A stretch of 64,000 nt of DNA, from the NCBI RefSeq assembly GCF_900182665.1, contig NZ_FXTL01000011.1:41007-105006 (forward strand), written 5' to 3'. Source of the DNA: Propioniciclava tarda (lineage in GTDB: Bacteria; Actinomycetota; Actinomycetes; Propionibacteriales; Propionibacteriaceae). Position numbers and translations under genes: made by a program. Under the pieces are notes generated by a model. The model was not told the origin of the DNA. It was given only the letters and a program-made list of their open reading frames with translations, and did not search any database. Positions 27,847 to 36,518 of this stretch are shown piece by piece. Positions within the stretch are counted from its first letter, which is position 1; the number at the start of each line of letters is the position of its first letter.

Positions 27847-29343
27847 TCACGCCCTTTCGACGGTGACCGAGTGCTCGCGGCCACCGAGGGTGACCTTGTA
27901 CTTGATGGGGCCCTTGACCGCGCCCGCGACGTCCTTCGCGGACGTCTTCTCGGCCTCGACCTGGTCGGGCGTCTTGCCGACGTTCTTGGGGCCGTCCGGA
28001 CGCGTCGCGAAGAACCCGGGAGCCACGCCCGGGAACATGGCGTAGGTCAGGACGTCCTCGGGGGTGCCGTCGTTGCCGGGCAGCGCTTGGGCGTCCGCGA
28101 CGAGCTTGTCCCACTCGGGGGGCAGCAGGTCGGCGGGCCGGCAGGTGATCGGCTCCTTCTTGGCCTGGGCCTGGGCGATCGCGACGACCTCGGGGTTGCG
28201 CGGGCCGATGCACTCGCCGTAGTAGCCGAGCATGAGGTCGGCGAACTCGCCGGTCATCACCTTGTACTTGCCCATCAGGACGTTGAACACGGCCTGGGTG
28301 CCGACGATCTGCGACGACGGGGTGACCAGCGGCGGGTGGCCCGAATCGGCTTTGACCAGCGGGACCTCCTCCATGACCTCGCGGATGCGGTCGCCCGCGC
28401 CCTGGGCCTTCAGCTGGCTCTCCATGTTCGAGAGCATGCCGCCGGGGATCTGGCTGGTGAAGATGTCAGTGTCGACCAGGGTCGCCGACTCGAACGCCGC
28501 GTACTTTGGACGGATCTTCGCGAAGTGATCGCGGATGCGGATCAGGCGGTCGTGGTCGAGGTTCGTCGTGTACGGCGTCCCCTCGAGCATGGCCACGAGC
28601 GACTCGGTCGGGTTGTGGCCCGGGCCGAGGCTCATGGACGAGATCGCGGTGTCGACCACGTCCGCGCCGGCCTCGATGGCCTTCATGAGCGACACCAGGG
28701 TGACGCCGGTGGTCGCGTGGCAGTGCACATTGACCTGGACGCCGTCCCCGTAGGTCTCCTTGATGCCGCGGACGATGTCGTAGGCCGGCTGCGGCTGCAG
28801 CAGGGCGGCCATGTCCTTGAGCGCCAGCGACTGAGCGCCCATGTCCAGGAGCTGACCGGCCAGCTTGATGTAGCCGTCGACCGTGTGCAGCGGCGAGATG
28901 GTGTAGCAGATCGTGCCTTGCGCGTGCTTGCCGGTGGACGCCACCGCGGCCATCGCGCGCGCCATGTTGCGCGGATCATTGAGCGCGTCGAACACGCGGA
29001 AGACGTCCATGCCGTTCTCGGCCGACTTCTCCACGAACTTCTCGACCACCATGTCCTCGTAGTGGCGGTAGCCGAGGAGGTTCTGGCCGCGCAGCAGCAT
29101 CTGCAGCTTGCTGTTGGGCATGAGCTTGCGGAAGGTGCGCAGGCGCTCCCACGGATCTTCGTTCAGGAAGCGGATGCAGGCGTCGTACGTCGCGCCGCCC
29201 CAGCACTCGACGCTCCAGTAACCGGTCTGATCGATGTCTTCGCAGGCCTCGACCATGTCTTCGAGCGCCATGCGGGTAGCCATGAGGCTCTGGTGCGCGT
29301 CACGGAGTGCGACCTCTGTGACACCAATCGTTCGCTGACTCAT
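27847..29343 (-). CDS. Methylmalonyl-CoA carboxytransferase 5S subunit
   Basis: Transfers the carboxyl group from biotin to pyruvate, making oxaloacetate. The 498-residue product closely matches the Propionibacterium 5S subunit: VALRDAHQSLMATRM at the barrel start, ECWGGATYDACIRFLNEDPW, the carbamylated-lysine segment ALKDMAALL, and the metal ligands in VHCHATTGVT. The C-terminal domain ends in a short beta-strand tail (YKVTLGGREHSVTVERA). ATG 29343 is the first gene start of the operon; the FadR-type operator lies 58 bp upstream. Confidence 0.96.
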   Translation of the reverse strand: MSQRTIGVTEVALRDAHQSLMATRMALEDMVEACEDIDQTGYWSVECWGGATYDACIRFLNEDPWERLRTFRKLMPNSKLQMLLRGQNLLGYRHYEDMVVEKFVEKSAENGMDVFRVFDALNDPRNMARAMAAVASTGKHAQGTICYTISPLHTVDGYIKLAGQLLDMGAQSLALKDMAALLQPQPAYDIVRGIKETYGDGVQVNVHCHATTGVTLVSLMKAIEAGADVVDTAISSMSLGPGHNPTESLVAMLEGTPYTTNLDHDRLIRIRDHFAKIRPKYAAFESATLVDTDIFTSQIPGGMLSNMESQLKAQGAGDRIREVMEEVPLVKADSGHPPLVTPSSQIVGTQAVFNVLMGKYKVMTGEFADLMLGYYGECIGPRNPEVVAIAQAQAKKEPITCRPADLLPPEWDKLVADAQALPGNDGTPEDVLTYAMFPGVAPGFFATRPDGPKNVGKTPDQVEAEKTSAKDVAGAVKGPIKYKVTLGGREHSVTVERA

Positions 29344-29400
29344 GTGACCATCCTTCCACCGTTCTGGACGCCGCGTGCGACGTCCGCTCAACCGCCCACG

Positions 29401-29417
29401 GTATGGTCAGACCATAC
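29401..29417. promoter_or_regulatory. FadR/LldR-type operator palindrome
   Basis: GTATGGTC-A-GACCATAC is a perfect 17-bp palindrome containing TGGTCAGACCA. This is the core bound by FCD-type GntR regulators such as PdhR and LldR. It lies 58 bp upstream of the 5S start, just downstream of a probable promoter, so binding should repress the operon. No GntR gene is present in the window. Confidence 0.75.
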
Positions 29418-29773
29418 GGTGTAGTTAGAGCCACTAGACAAGAGGTATTCAACACATACGGCCCCTCAGCAACGATAATTGCTGGTCTTGCGCGATTTGA
29501 CTCCAACATGTGCCCTGAGCGACTTTCACCATACGGACGATTCGGTCTCAAAGGTCGGCTACTGACGCGTCCAACAGCAACCCAGGACGCCTCGCCCGGC
29601 GCCGGCTTCCGGGCTGTCAGCCAACCCAGGGAACGTCGTCCTGGCAGCTTCTCCTCCGACCACCTGGCGAGCCACACCCCGCGACCCCTCACACCGCCAC
29701 GCGACAACGCCGACCGTGCTCCTCACCACGCGACCCCCGGCCCCAGCCTCAGCAGCGCCCGGACGGGGTCCGG

Positions 29774-29779
29774 TAGACT
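29774..29779 (+). promoter_or_regulatory. -10 element TAGACT for the polysaccharide cluster
   Basis: TAGACT stands 29 bp before ATG 29809, followed by the ribosome-binding site GGAGG at 29794-29798. Confidence 0.55.
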
Positions 29780-29808
29780 CGCCCCGCCGGGACGGAGGTG
29801 CCCCCCAC

Positions 29809-30567
29809 ATGACAGCAGCAGCGAGAACGCTGGCCATCATGCCCGCCTGGAATGAGGCGGCGGTCATCGGGGACACGGTGCGCGAGCTGCTCTCAACGGT
29901 CGAGGGCGTCGACCTGCTCGTCGTCGATGACGGCTCGTCGGACGAGACGGCCGCTGCCGCGCGCGACGCAGGAGCCGCGGTGATGGTGCTCCCCTTTAAC
30001 CTCGGCGTCGGCGGCGCCTTGCGGGCGGGCTTCAAGTACGCCTGGGAGAACGGTTACGACCGCGCCATTCAGGTGGACGCCGACGGCCAGCACGAGCCGT
30101 CCCAGATCCACGCGGTGCTCGCCGGGCTGGACCAGGCTGACATCTCGATCGGCGCGCGGTTCTCAGGGGTCGGCGACTACTCGGTGGGTGGGCCCCGCCG
30201 CTGGGCGATGAGCCTGTTGGCCGCGGTGTTCAGCCGCGTCGCCCGCACCCGCCTCACGGACATCACCTCCGGTTTTCGGGCTGCCAACCGCCGCGCGATC
30301 TTGCAGTACACGCGGCACTACCCGGCCGAGTACCTGGGCGACACCGTCGACTCGCTCATGACCGCGCTGCGCGCCGGGCTCACCGTCGTCCAGGTGCCGG
30401 TCGCGATGCGTCCGCGTCAGGGTGGCGAGCCGTCGCACAGCCCCGTGAAGGCAGCGATCTACCTGGTGCGATCGGTGTTCGCCCTGTTCATCGCCATGAC
30501 GCGCGCCAAGAACCGCGTGCCCCTGCCGACCTTGGGGTCGGCCCCCGAGTTGGAGGCGACGCACTGA
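29809..30567 (+). CDS. Family 2 glycosyltransferase (dolichyl-phosphate-mannose-synthase-like)
   Basis: A 252-residue GT-A enzyme that transfers a sugar from a nucleotide donor, probably onto a polyprenyl phosphate. Conserved features are AIMPAWNEAAVI at the start, VVDDGSSDET for nucleotide binding, GVGGALRAGFKYA, and the metal motif QVDADGQHEP. ATG 29809 has GGAGG upstream; the frame opens earlier at 29716 without similarity. The stop overlaps the next start (ATGA), so the first two genes are coupled. Confidence 0.87.
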   Translation: MTAAARTLAIMPAWNEAAVIGDTVRELLSTVEGVDLLVVDDGSSDETAAAARDAGAAVMVLPFNLGVGGALRAGFKYAWENGYDRAIQVDADGQHEPSQIHAVLAGLDQADISIGARFSGVGDYSVGGPRRWAMSLLAAVFSRVARTRLTDITSGFRAANRRAILQYTRHYPAEYLGDTVDSLMTALRAGLTVVQVPVAMRPRQGGEPSHSPVKAAIYLVRSVFALFIAMTRAKNRVPLPTLGSAPELEATH

Positions 30568-30938
30568 TGGCCCAGGTCGTTTTCGCCGTCGTCGCGGTCC
30601 TCGTCGCGTTCGTCTTGTTCCGCCTCCTGCGTGCCGGACGCATCCGCGAGAAGTACGCGGCCCTGTGGATCGTCATCGGCTTCGGCGTCATCCTGCTGGC
30701 TCTGTGGCCCGGGCTGCTCATCGCGACGGCGCGGGCGGTCGGCGTGGCCGTCCCGTCCAACCTGCTGTTCTTCGGCGCGATCCTGCTGCTGCTCGGCGTG
30801 ACGCTGCACCTGTCGCTCGAGGCGTCCAATCTCGAAGACGAAGTGCGGACCCTGGCCGAAGAGGTCGCCCTGCTCAAGACCAAGCTGTCCGCTCCCCTAC
30901 CGGACGCCCTTCCCGCCGATCCAGCCGACGAGGCCTGA
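30567..30938 (+). CDS. DUF2304-family small membrane protein
   Basis: A 123-residue protein with three hydrophobic helices (VVFAVVAVLVAFVLFRLL, YAALWIVIGFGVILLALW, LLFFGAILLLLGVTLHLSL) and a C-terminal coiled-coil tail (LEDEVRTLAEEVALLKTKL). DUF2304 proteins are regularly encoded beside DPM-like glycosyltransferases and may anchor them to the membrane. The start overlaps the preceding stop. Confidence 0.8.
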   Translation: MAQVVFAVVAVLVAFVLFRLLRAGRIREKYAALWIVIGFGVILLALWPGLLIATARAVGVAVPSNLLFFGAILLLLGVTLHLSLEASNLEDEVRTLAEEVALLKTKLSAPLPDALPADPADEA

Positions 30939-30939
30939 C

Positions 30940-31824
30940 ATGCTCGACATCTTCATCCCCTACTGGGGCGAGCCGGCCATGATGCGCGAGACGGTGAGGA
31001 GCGTCCTCGCCCAGGACACGGACGCCTGGCGTCTCACGATCGTCGACGACGCGTACCCCACCACCGAGATCGCCGACTGGATCGCGACGCTCGCCCATCC
31101 GCGGATCACGTTCCTCCGCAAGGACGCCAACGAAGGCATCACCGCCAACTACCGCACGTGCGTGGCGCGGGCGTCCGCGGACCTGATGATGATGCTCGGC
31201 TGCGACGATCGGCTGCTGCCGAACTACGTCCGGACGATCCTGGACGCCCACGCGCGCTTCCCCGGCGCGGGGATCATCCAGCCGGGGGTCGAGGTCATCG
31301 ACGAGACCGGGAAAGTCGTCCATACCCTCGTCGACGCCGTGAAGCAGCGCGTGGTTCAGCCGCACGGCGGCGGCTACCAGTTGCTGGGCGGCGAGGCCCT
31401 GGCCGCCAACCTCATGCACGGCGACTGGCTGTACTGGCCGGCCCTCACGTTCCGCACCGACCGGATCAAGGCCTTCGACTTCCGCGAGGGCTTCCCGATC
31501 ATCCAGGACCTCGCCTTGGTCATGGACATGGTCTTCGCCGGCGATCAGCTGCTGGTCGCCCCCGAGTTGGCTTTCCAGTACCGGCGGCATTCGGCCAGCG
31601 CGTCCAGCGCGAAGCTCGTCGACGGATCTCGGTTCGCCGGAGAGCGGGATTACTTCGCGCTCGCGGCGTCGCAGGCGGCCGGCCTCGGCTGGCGCCGCGC
31701 CGAGCGCGCCGCCAAACTCCGTTGGACGTCCCGGCTGCACGCCGGCGTCCTGCTGGCCGGGGCGATGATGAGACGGGACGCCGCCGCGACCCGTGTGCTC
31801 GGGCGCCACCTTTTCGGTTTCTGA
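30940..31824 (+). CDS. Family 2 glycosyltransferase
   Basis: A 294-residue GT-A enzyme. The N-terminus FIPYWGEPAMMRETVRSVL with VDDAYPT for nucleotide binding, NEGITANYRTCV, and the DXD-like GCDDRLLP define the donor-binding half. The acceptor half contains FPIIQDLALVMDM, where QDL replaces the usual ED. The transferred sugar is unknown. It begins 2 bp after the DUF2304 gene and belongs to the same operon. Confidence 0.82.
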   Translation: MLDIFIPYWGEPAMMRETVRSVLAQDTDAWRLTIVDDAYPTTEIADWIATLAHPRITFLRKDANEGITANYRTCVARASADLMMMLGCDDRLLPNYVRTILDAHARFPGAGIIQPGVEVIDETGKVVHTLVDAVKQRVVQPHGGGYQLLGGEALAANLMHGDWLYWPALTFRTDRIKAFDFREGFPIIQDLALVMDMVFAGDQLLVAPELAFQYRRHSASASSAKLVDGSRFAGERDYFALAASQAAGLGWRRAERAAKLRWTSRLHAGVLLAGAMMRRDAAATRVLGRHLFGF

Positions 31825-31833
31825 CAAGGAGAG

Positions 31834-32901
31834 ATGATGCGCAAAGGCACAGTGCTGGTGACCGGTGGCGCCGGCTTTATCGGATGCGCCCTCTCGCCGG
31901 GCCTCGTCGAGACGTTCGACCGGGTCGTGGCCCTGGACAACCTGCACCCGCAGATCCACGCCACCCGCGAGCGTCCCGCGGCGCTGGCGTCCGGCGTCGA
32001 ACTCGTCGTCGGGGACGTGACGGAGGCATCCGTCTGGGACAGCGTGCTGGCCGACGTGCGGCCGGACGTCGTCATCCACCTCGCCGCCGAGACGGGCACG
32101 GGTCAGTCGCTGTCGGAGTCGTCCCGGCACGGCCTGGTCAACGTGGTCGGCACGACCCAGCTGATGGACGCCCTCAACCGGCACGGCTTGCCGCGCCGCA
32201 TCGTGCTGAGCTCGTCGCGCGCCGTCTACGGCGAGGGTGCGTGGCGGCGTCCGGACGGGTCGCTCTACTACCCGCCGCAGCGCACGGCCGCCATGATCGA
32301 GGGCGGCCACTGGGACTTCGACGGCGAGCCCGTCGCCATGGACGCCCGCGTGGTCTCCCCCGCGCCCGTCTCGGTCTACGCCGCGACCAAGCTCACCCAG
32401 GAGCATCTGCTCAAGGTGTGGGGTGCAGCGCTCGGGGTGGAGATCGCCATCGTCCGGCTGCAGAACGTGTACGGCCCGGGCCAGTCCCTGTCGAACCCCT
32501 ACACCGGCATCCTGTCGCTGTTCGCGCGGCTGGCGCGCGGCGGCAAGACGATCCCGCTGTACGAGGACGGCGCGGTGCGGCGCGACTTCGTGCTCATCGA
32601 CGACGTCGCGTCCGCCATTCTCGCGGCGGCAATGTCGGACGCCGTGAGCTCCACCCCGATCGACATCGGCTCGGGCGAGTTCCAGACGATCGAGACGGCG
32701 GCGTCCGAGATCGCGGCGTACTACGGGGCCCCCCAGCCGGAGATCACGGGCAAGTTCCGCGAGGGTGACGTCCGGCACGCCTGGGCCGACGTGACGGCGG
32801 CGTCCGAGATCTTGGGTTGGACGCCGCAGTACAGCCTGCGCGACGGCGTCCGGCGGCTCTGCGACTGGATCGAGCAGCAGCCGAACGTCCCGCCGGCCTA
32901 G
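31834..32901 (+). CDS. NAD-dependent sugar epimerase/dehydratase
   Basis: An extended SDR of 355 residues acting on nucleotide sugars. The Rossmann loop is VTGGAGFIGCAL, the active-site Ser is in VLSSSRAVYGEGA and the YxxxK pair is YAATK. NVYGPGQSLSNPYTGI is the substrate-binding block of epimerases. An insertion of about 35 residues (RRPDGSLYYPPQRTAAMIEGG) separates the Ser from the Tyr. It probably makes an epimerised or deoxygenated sugar for the surface polymer. AAGGAGAG precedes the start. Confidence 0.85.
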   Translation: MMRKGTVLVTGGAGFIGCALSPGLVETFDRVVALDNLHPQIHATRERPAALASGVELVVGDVTEASVWDSVLADVRPDVVIHLAAETGTGQSLSESSRHGLVNVVGTTQLMDALNRHGLPRRIVLSSSRAVYGEGAWRRPDGSLYYPPQRTAAMIEGGHWDFDGEPVAMDARVVSPAPVSVYAATKLTQEHLLKVWGAALGVEIAIVRLQNVYGPGQSLSNPYTGILSLFARLARGGKTIPLYEDGAVRRDFVLIDDVASAILAAAMSDAVSSTPIDIGSGEFQTIETAASEIAAYYGAPQPEITGKFREGDVRHAWADVTAASEILGWTPQYSLRDGVRRLCDWIEQQPNVPPA

Positions 32902-34091
32902 GTCGGCGGCGCCGCCAGGGGCGCGACCGGTGGCGGGGCCTTGTGCTCGGCCACCAGCGAGTCGCGCACCCGGTCGATGATCGGACGCTCCAGGAGGAAC
33001 CAGCTCGCCGAGGCCAAGATCGACGTGCCGACGAGCGCGATGCCGATGAGTCCGAAGAAGCCCACCTGCGGGGCGAAGGTCATGACCAGCTGCTGCGTCG
33101 GGAAGCCGTAGATGTACATGCCGTAGCTGACGTCGTGGACGCGCGTCCACTCGGGCGAGGGCAGGAGATGTCCCGCGTACAGCAGGGCGTAGGCCGCGAA
33201 GAGGCTGCCGACCTGCCCGCCCGCGTAGACGTTGATCTTCATGCAAAGGACGAAGAGGACGATGCTGACGAGGGCGGCTAGCCAGTGCATGCCGATGCGG
33301 CGCTTGACCACGTGCAGCACGCCGCCCGCCAGGAAGTAGGGGACGAGCTTCGTCAGAACCTCGCCGTCGAAGCCCATGCCGAGGTACCTGCTGAGGTGCG
33401 GGTAGGCGACGCGGGACGCGATCGACGCCAGCCACAGGATCACCACGGGCCACGGCGATCGCCGCGCGATCGCGAAACAGCCCAGGATGCCCACGATCAC
33501 GTAGCAGAAGAACTCGTAGTACAGCGACCACAGCGAGCCGTTCCAGACGGCCGCATAGGGGACGCCGATGGGCGTGCCCGCGGCGTCCCAGGAGTACATC
33601 TTGAGCGTCAGGTTGCTGAAGATGTAGCCGGCCGGCGTCGTCGACGCGCTCCAGAATCCAGCCAGGTTGCCGCGCTGGTGGAAGAAGTTGAGGGGCGCGA
33701 AGACGAACGCCGTCACCACCAGGCACATGATGAACGCGGGGTAGATGCGCGCGATTCGCAGCGTCAGGTAGTCGCCGAACGACTTCCCGAACCGCGAGCC
33801 CGTGATCAGGTAGCCCGAAAGGCAGAAGAAGCCCGCGACGGCCCAGCCACCGATGCCGTCGCCGAGGTACTGGGGGCCGAAGTCACTCTTGCTGATCAAC
33901 GGATACGCGTGGTGCACGATGACGCTGGAGGCGAGGATCAGGCGGACCAGGTTCAGGCTGTTGCGTCGCGGATTGAGCCTGGTGCCGAAGAGCATGCCGT
34001 CCGCCCGGGGCGCGATGCTTGTGACAAGGCGTCCGGCGAGGCCGCCGCCGCCCGCAGCTGCGGGCGCATCAGCCCCGGTGGGTTGGCTCAT
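32898..34091 (-). CDS. Acyltransferase family 3 membrane protein (OafA/YrhL-like)
   Basis: A 397-residue protein with about ten membrane helices that usually acetylates surface sugars. The family start is visible as NSLNLVRLILASSVIVHHAYPL, where the HH pair is probably catalytic. It continues with GWAVAGFFCLSGYLITGS and RIARIYPAFIM. The only gene of the cluster on the minus strand, it overlaps the end of the epimerase gene by 4 bp. ATG 34091 lies 8 nt behind a minus-strand TAGTCT (34100-34105). Confidence 0.85.
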   Translation of the reverse strand: MSQPTGADAPAAAGGGGLAGRLVTSIAPRADGMLFGTRLNPRRNSLNLVRLILASSVIVHHAYPLISKSDFGPQYLGDGIGGWAVAGFFCLSGYLITGSRFGKSFGDYLTLRIARIYPAFIMCLVVTAFVFAPLNFFHQRGNLAGFWSASTTPAGYIFSNLTLKMYSWDAAGTPIGVPYAAVWNGSLWSLYYEFFCYVIVGILGCFAIARRSPWPVVILWLASIASRVAYPHLSRYLGMGFDGEVLTKLVPYFLAGGVLHVVKRRIGMHWLAALVSIVLFVLCMKINVYAGGQVGSLFAAYALLYAGHLLPSPEWTRVHDVSYGMYIYGFPTQQLVMTFAPQVGFFGLIGIALVGTSILASASWFLLERPIIDRVRDSLVAEHKAPPPVAPLAAPPT

Positions 34092-34137
34092 GGTCGACGA
34101 GACTATCGCCGCCGGTCAGCGTCTCCACCGACCGTGA

Positions 34138-34143
34138 CAGGAT
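34138..34143 (+). promoter_or_regulatory. -10 element CAGGAT for the leaderless flippase gene
   Basis: CAGGAT lies 6 nt before GTG 34150, within the 58-bp divergent gap. Confidence 0.45.
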
Positions 34144-34149
34144 GTTCGC

Positions 34150-35418
34150 GTGTCGACATCCTCGGGTTCTGAGCCGGACGCCGGCGCGGCGACGGCCGCC
34201 AGTTCGGCGGGCGGGGGGCTCGGCGCCATCACGATCGCCACGGTCGTGTCCGGGGGAATCGGCTACGTGATCCTCGCGCTCGTCCCACGCGTCATCGCCG
34301 AGCCGGCCGCCCTGCTGCAGTTCACGACGTTCTGGTCGGTGCTTTACCTGCTCGTCGCGTCGTTGAGTGGACTTCAACAAGAGGTCGCGCGGGCGACCAG
34401 GGCCGGTGGCGGCGAGGGCACAGGGGCCCTGCCGCGGCTCACCCTCAGCCTGGCGGCGGCAACGACGGCGCTGGTGGCCATCACCTCGCCCATCTGGACG
34501 CCGCTGGTCGCGCCCCGTCAGCCCGTGGCGGTCGCGGCCGCTCTGATCGTCGCCCTCGTCGGCTACCTCGGGATCGCCAGCCTCTCAGGCGTCTTCTACG
34601 GGCTGCGGCTCTGGAAGGCGGTCGCGACCACGACGATCATCGACGCCGTCTTGAGGTTGATCGCGGTGGGCCTCGCGCTGGCCACGTCCGCCGGACCCGC
34701 AGGGGTGGCCTGGGCCGTGGCCGCCCCCTTCCCCGTCGCCCTGGCGATCACGTGGCTGCTGTTCCGAGGACGCGTCCAGGGTCGCTACACGCTGGACGTG
34801 TCCACCCGCGAACTCGTCGCCAACACCGCGAAGACCCTGGGTGGAACCGTGGCGCTCGGTGTTCTGACCAGCGGCCTGCCGTTCCTCCTGGACCTCGCCC
34901 CGACGACCCAGCCTGAGAGCGTCGTCGCCGCGCTGATCGCCGTGGTGAACCTCACCCGGGCGCCGTTGGTGATCCCGTTCCTGGCGTTGCAGGGGTGGCT
35001 GATGGTCCTCTTCCGCGACCGCCCCGGCGACCGCACCCGCCTGCTCTGGACGATGCTGGGCGGGCTCGCGCTGCTGTCGCTCGTCCTGGCCGGCGCCGCG
35101 TACCTCGTCGAACCAGCCATCCTCGGGGCCCTCTGGAACAACAAGTACGTCGTCGACGGGCCTACCGGGGCAGCCATCGTTTTGACCGCGTCACTCACGG
35201 CCGCTATGTGCATCTCCGGGCCCGCGGCCATCGCCGCCAAACGACACGGCCACTATCTGGCGGGCTGGGTGACGGCGGCGGCGGCGTCCGTCGTGCTTCT
35301 CTTCCTGCCTCTGCCGCTGGTCGAGCGGGCACTCGTGGCGATGGCGGTCGGACCCCTGCTGGGGGTCAGCATCCACGCCTGGTCGCTGCGGCGTCCGTCC
35401 ACGTCGCTCCTAGACTGA
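34150..35418 (+). CDS. Polysaccharide flippase-like (Wzx/MOP-type) membrane protein
   Basis: A 422-residue protein with about 12 hydrophobic helices and few charged loops. The order of helices and the segment GYLGIASLSGVFYGLRLWKAVA resemble MOP-superfamily exporters of lipid-linked sugars. Similarity is weak, so the exact family is unsure. Its place between glycosyltransferases supports a role in moving the finished unit across the membrane. GTG 34150 is the start because the -10 box lies 6 nt before it. Confidence 0.65.
   Translation: MSTSSGSEPDAGAATAASSAGGGLGAITIATVVSGGIGYVILALVPRVIAEPAALLQFTTFWSVLYLLVASLSGLQQEVARATRAGGGEGTGALPRLTLSLAAATTALVAITSPIWTPLVAPRQPVAVAAALIVALVGYLGIASLSGVFYGLRLWKAVATTTIIDAVLRLIAVGLALATSAGPAGVAWAVAAPFPVALAITWLLFRGRVQGRYTLDVSTRELVANTAKTLGGTVALGVLTSGLPFLLDLAPTTQPESVVAALIAVVNLTRAPLVIPFLALQGWLMVLFRDRPGDRTRLLWTMLGGLALLSLVLAGAAYLVEPAILGALWNNKYVVDGPTGAAIVLTASLTAAMCISGPAAIAAKRHGHYLAGWVTAAAASVVLLFLPLPLVERALVAMAVGPLLGVSIHAWSLRRPSTSLLD
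35411..35416 (+). promoter_or_regulatory. -10 element TAGACT for the leaderless GT4 gene
   Basis: TAGACT overlaps the end of the flippase gene (stop TGA 35416-35418) and lies 7 nt before ATG 35424. Confidence 0.55.
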
Positions 35419-35423
35419 CCGCC

Positions 35424-36506
35424 ATGGCCATCACCGTCGCCCTGGCGATGCTCACCCTCGTCCGCGGCGCCATGGGCGGCACCGAGACCTACGCCAGCGC
35501 CCTGACCCGCTACCTCGACCCCGAGCGGGTGGACGCCACGGCGTACGTCCCGCGCGGTGCCGGCGGCTTCAGCGGGGGCATCGACGAGATCGAGATCCCC
35601 GAGATCACGCCTGGGGCGTCCAACCTGCAGAGGCTGGCCATGACCGGACGCGGCCTGCTGCTGGGCCGCCAGATCCGGGCGCGGATGCGTCCGGCCCAGG
35701 TGGTGCACTTCCCGTTCACGACCGCCATCCCGACGATGCCGTCCTCGGTCGGACGCATCGTCACCGTGCACGACGTGCAGCACCTCGACCTGCCCCACAA
35801 CTTCTCGCACCTCGAGCGCCTCTACCGCCGGGCCACCTACGAGGCGATGGCCAAGGCGGCCGATCTCGTCATCACCGACAGCGAGTTCGCGCGGCACAGC
35901 ATCATCGACCACCTCGGGGTCGCTCCCGAGAAGGTGCGGTCGATCCACCTCGGCTTCGACGCGTCCGGGTTCACTCCCTCGGACGCCCCGCGCGAGAATG
36001 TGCTGCTGTACCCGGCCCGACCGTACGCCCACAAGAACCACCGGACCCTCATCGACGCCGTGGCCCTCCTGCGCCGCGATGACACCGACCTGCGCCTGGT
36101 CCTGACCGGTGAGGGGCTCGAGCGGCTGGGCGAGGTGCCTGACTGGGTCGACCGCCGCGGACTCATCACGTTCGACGAGCTGAAGCGGCTCTACCAGACC
36201 TCGCGCCTGATGGTGTTCCCGTCGTTGTACGAGGGCTTCGGCTTGCCCCCGCTGGAGGCGATGGCGTCCGGCTGCCCCGTCGCGGCGTCCTCGGCGGGAT
36301 CCATTCCCGAGGTCGTGGGCGACGGCGCCGAGCTGTTCGATCCCGCCACCCCCGAGTCGGTCGCGGACGGCATCCGGCGAGCCCTGGGCCACACCGAGGA
36401 ACTCACGGCTCGGGGACTGGCGCGCGCGGCGTCCTTCGGCGGCTGGGATCGCTGCATTCGGGCCCACGAGGACGCCTATGTCGAGGTCGCGGCGCGGAAG
36501 ATCTGA
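35424..36506 (+). CDS. Family 4 glycosyltransferase
   Basis: A 360-residue GT-B enzyme that probably extends a surface polysaccharide from a nucleotide-sugar donor. The N-terminal half contains GAMGGTETYASALTRYL and the acceptor-side block TVHDVQHLDLPHNFS. The C-terminal donor domain has YPARPYAHKNHRTLIDA and the family signature VFPSLYEGFGLPPLEAMASGCPVAAS, where the E-x7-E pair contacts the sugar nucleotide. It starts 5 bp after the flippase gene. Confidence 0.9.
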   Translation: MAITVALAMLTLVRGAMGGTETYASALTRYLDPERVDATAYVPRGAGGFSGGIDEIEIPEITPGASNLQRLAMTGRGLLLGRQIRARMRPAQVVHFPFTTAIPTMPSSVGRIVTVHDVQHLDLPHNFSHLERLYRRATYEAMAKAADLVITDSEFARHSIIDHLGVAPEKVRSIHLGFDASGFTPSDAPRENVLLYPARPYAHKNHRTLIDAVALLRRDDTDLRLVLTGEGLERLGEVPDWVDRRGLITFDELKRLYQTSRLMVFPSLYEGFGLPPLEAMASGCPVAASSAGSIPEVVGDGAELFDPATPESVADGIRRALGHTEELTARGLARAASFGGWDRCIRAHEDAYVEVAARKI

Positions 36507-36518
36507 AAGACTCACTCC

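Larger units (their letters stand above)
29344..29808. other. Divergent intergenic region between the transcarboxylase operon and the polysaccharide cluster
   Basis: This 465-bp gap holds a GntR/FadR-type operator (29401-29417), a possible minus-strand promoter (TTGAAT, 17 bp, TCTAAC, at about 29453 to 29425) and a plus-strand TAGACT at 29774-29779. CCATACGG at 29528-29535 repeats half of the operator. The segment 29400-29500 is less G+C-rich than its surroundings. No gene is supported. Confidence 0.5.

Noticed and set aside
30938..33726. Very long minus-strand open frame (about 950 codons) opposite the polysaccharide genes
   Set aside because: Composition is that of an antisense shadow. The plus-strand glycosyltransferase and epimerase and the minus-strand acyltransferase in another frame have clear motifs.
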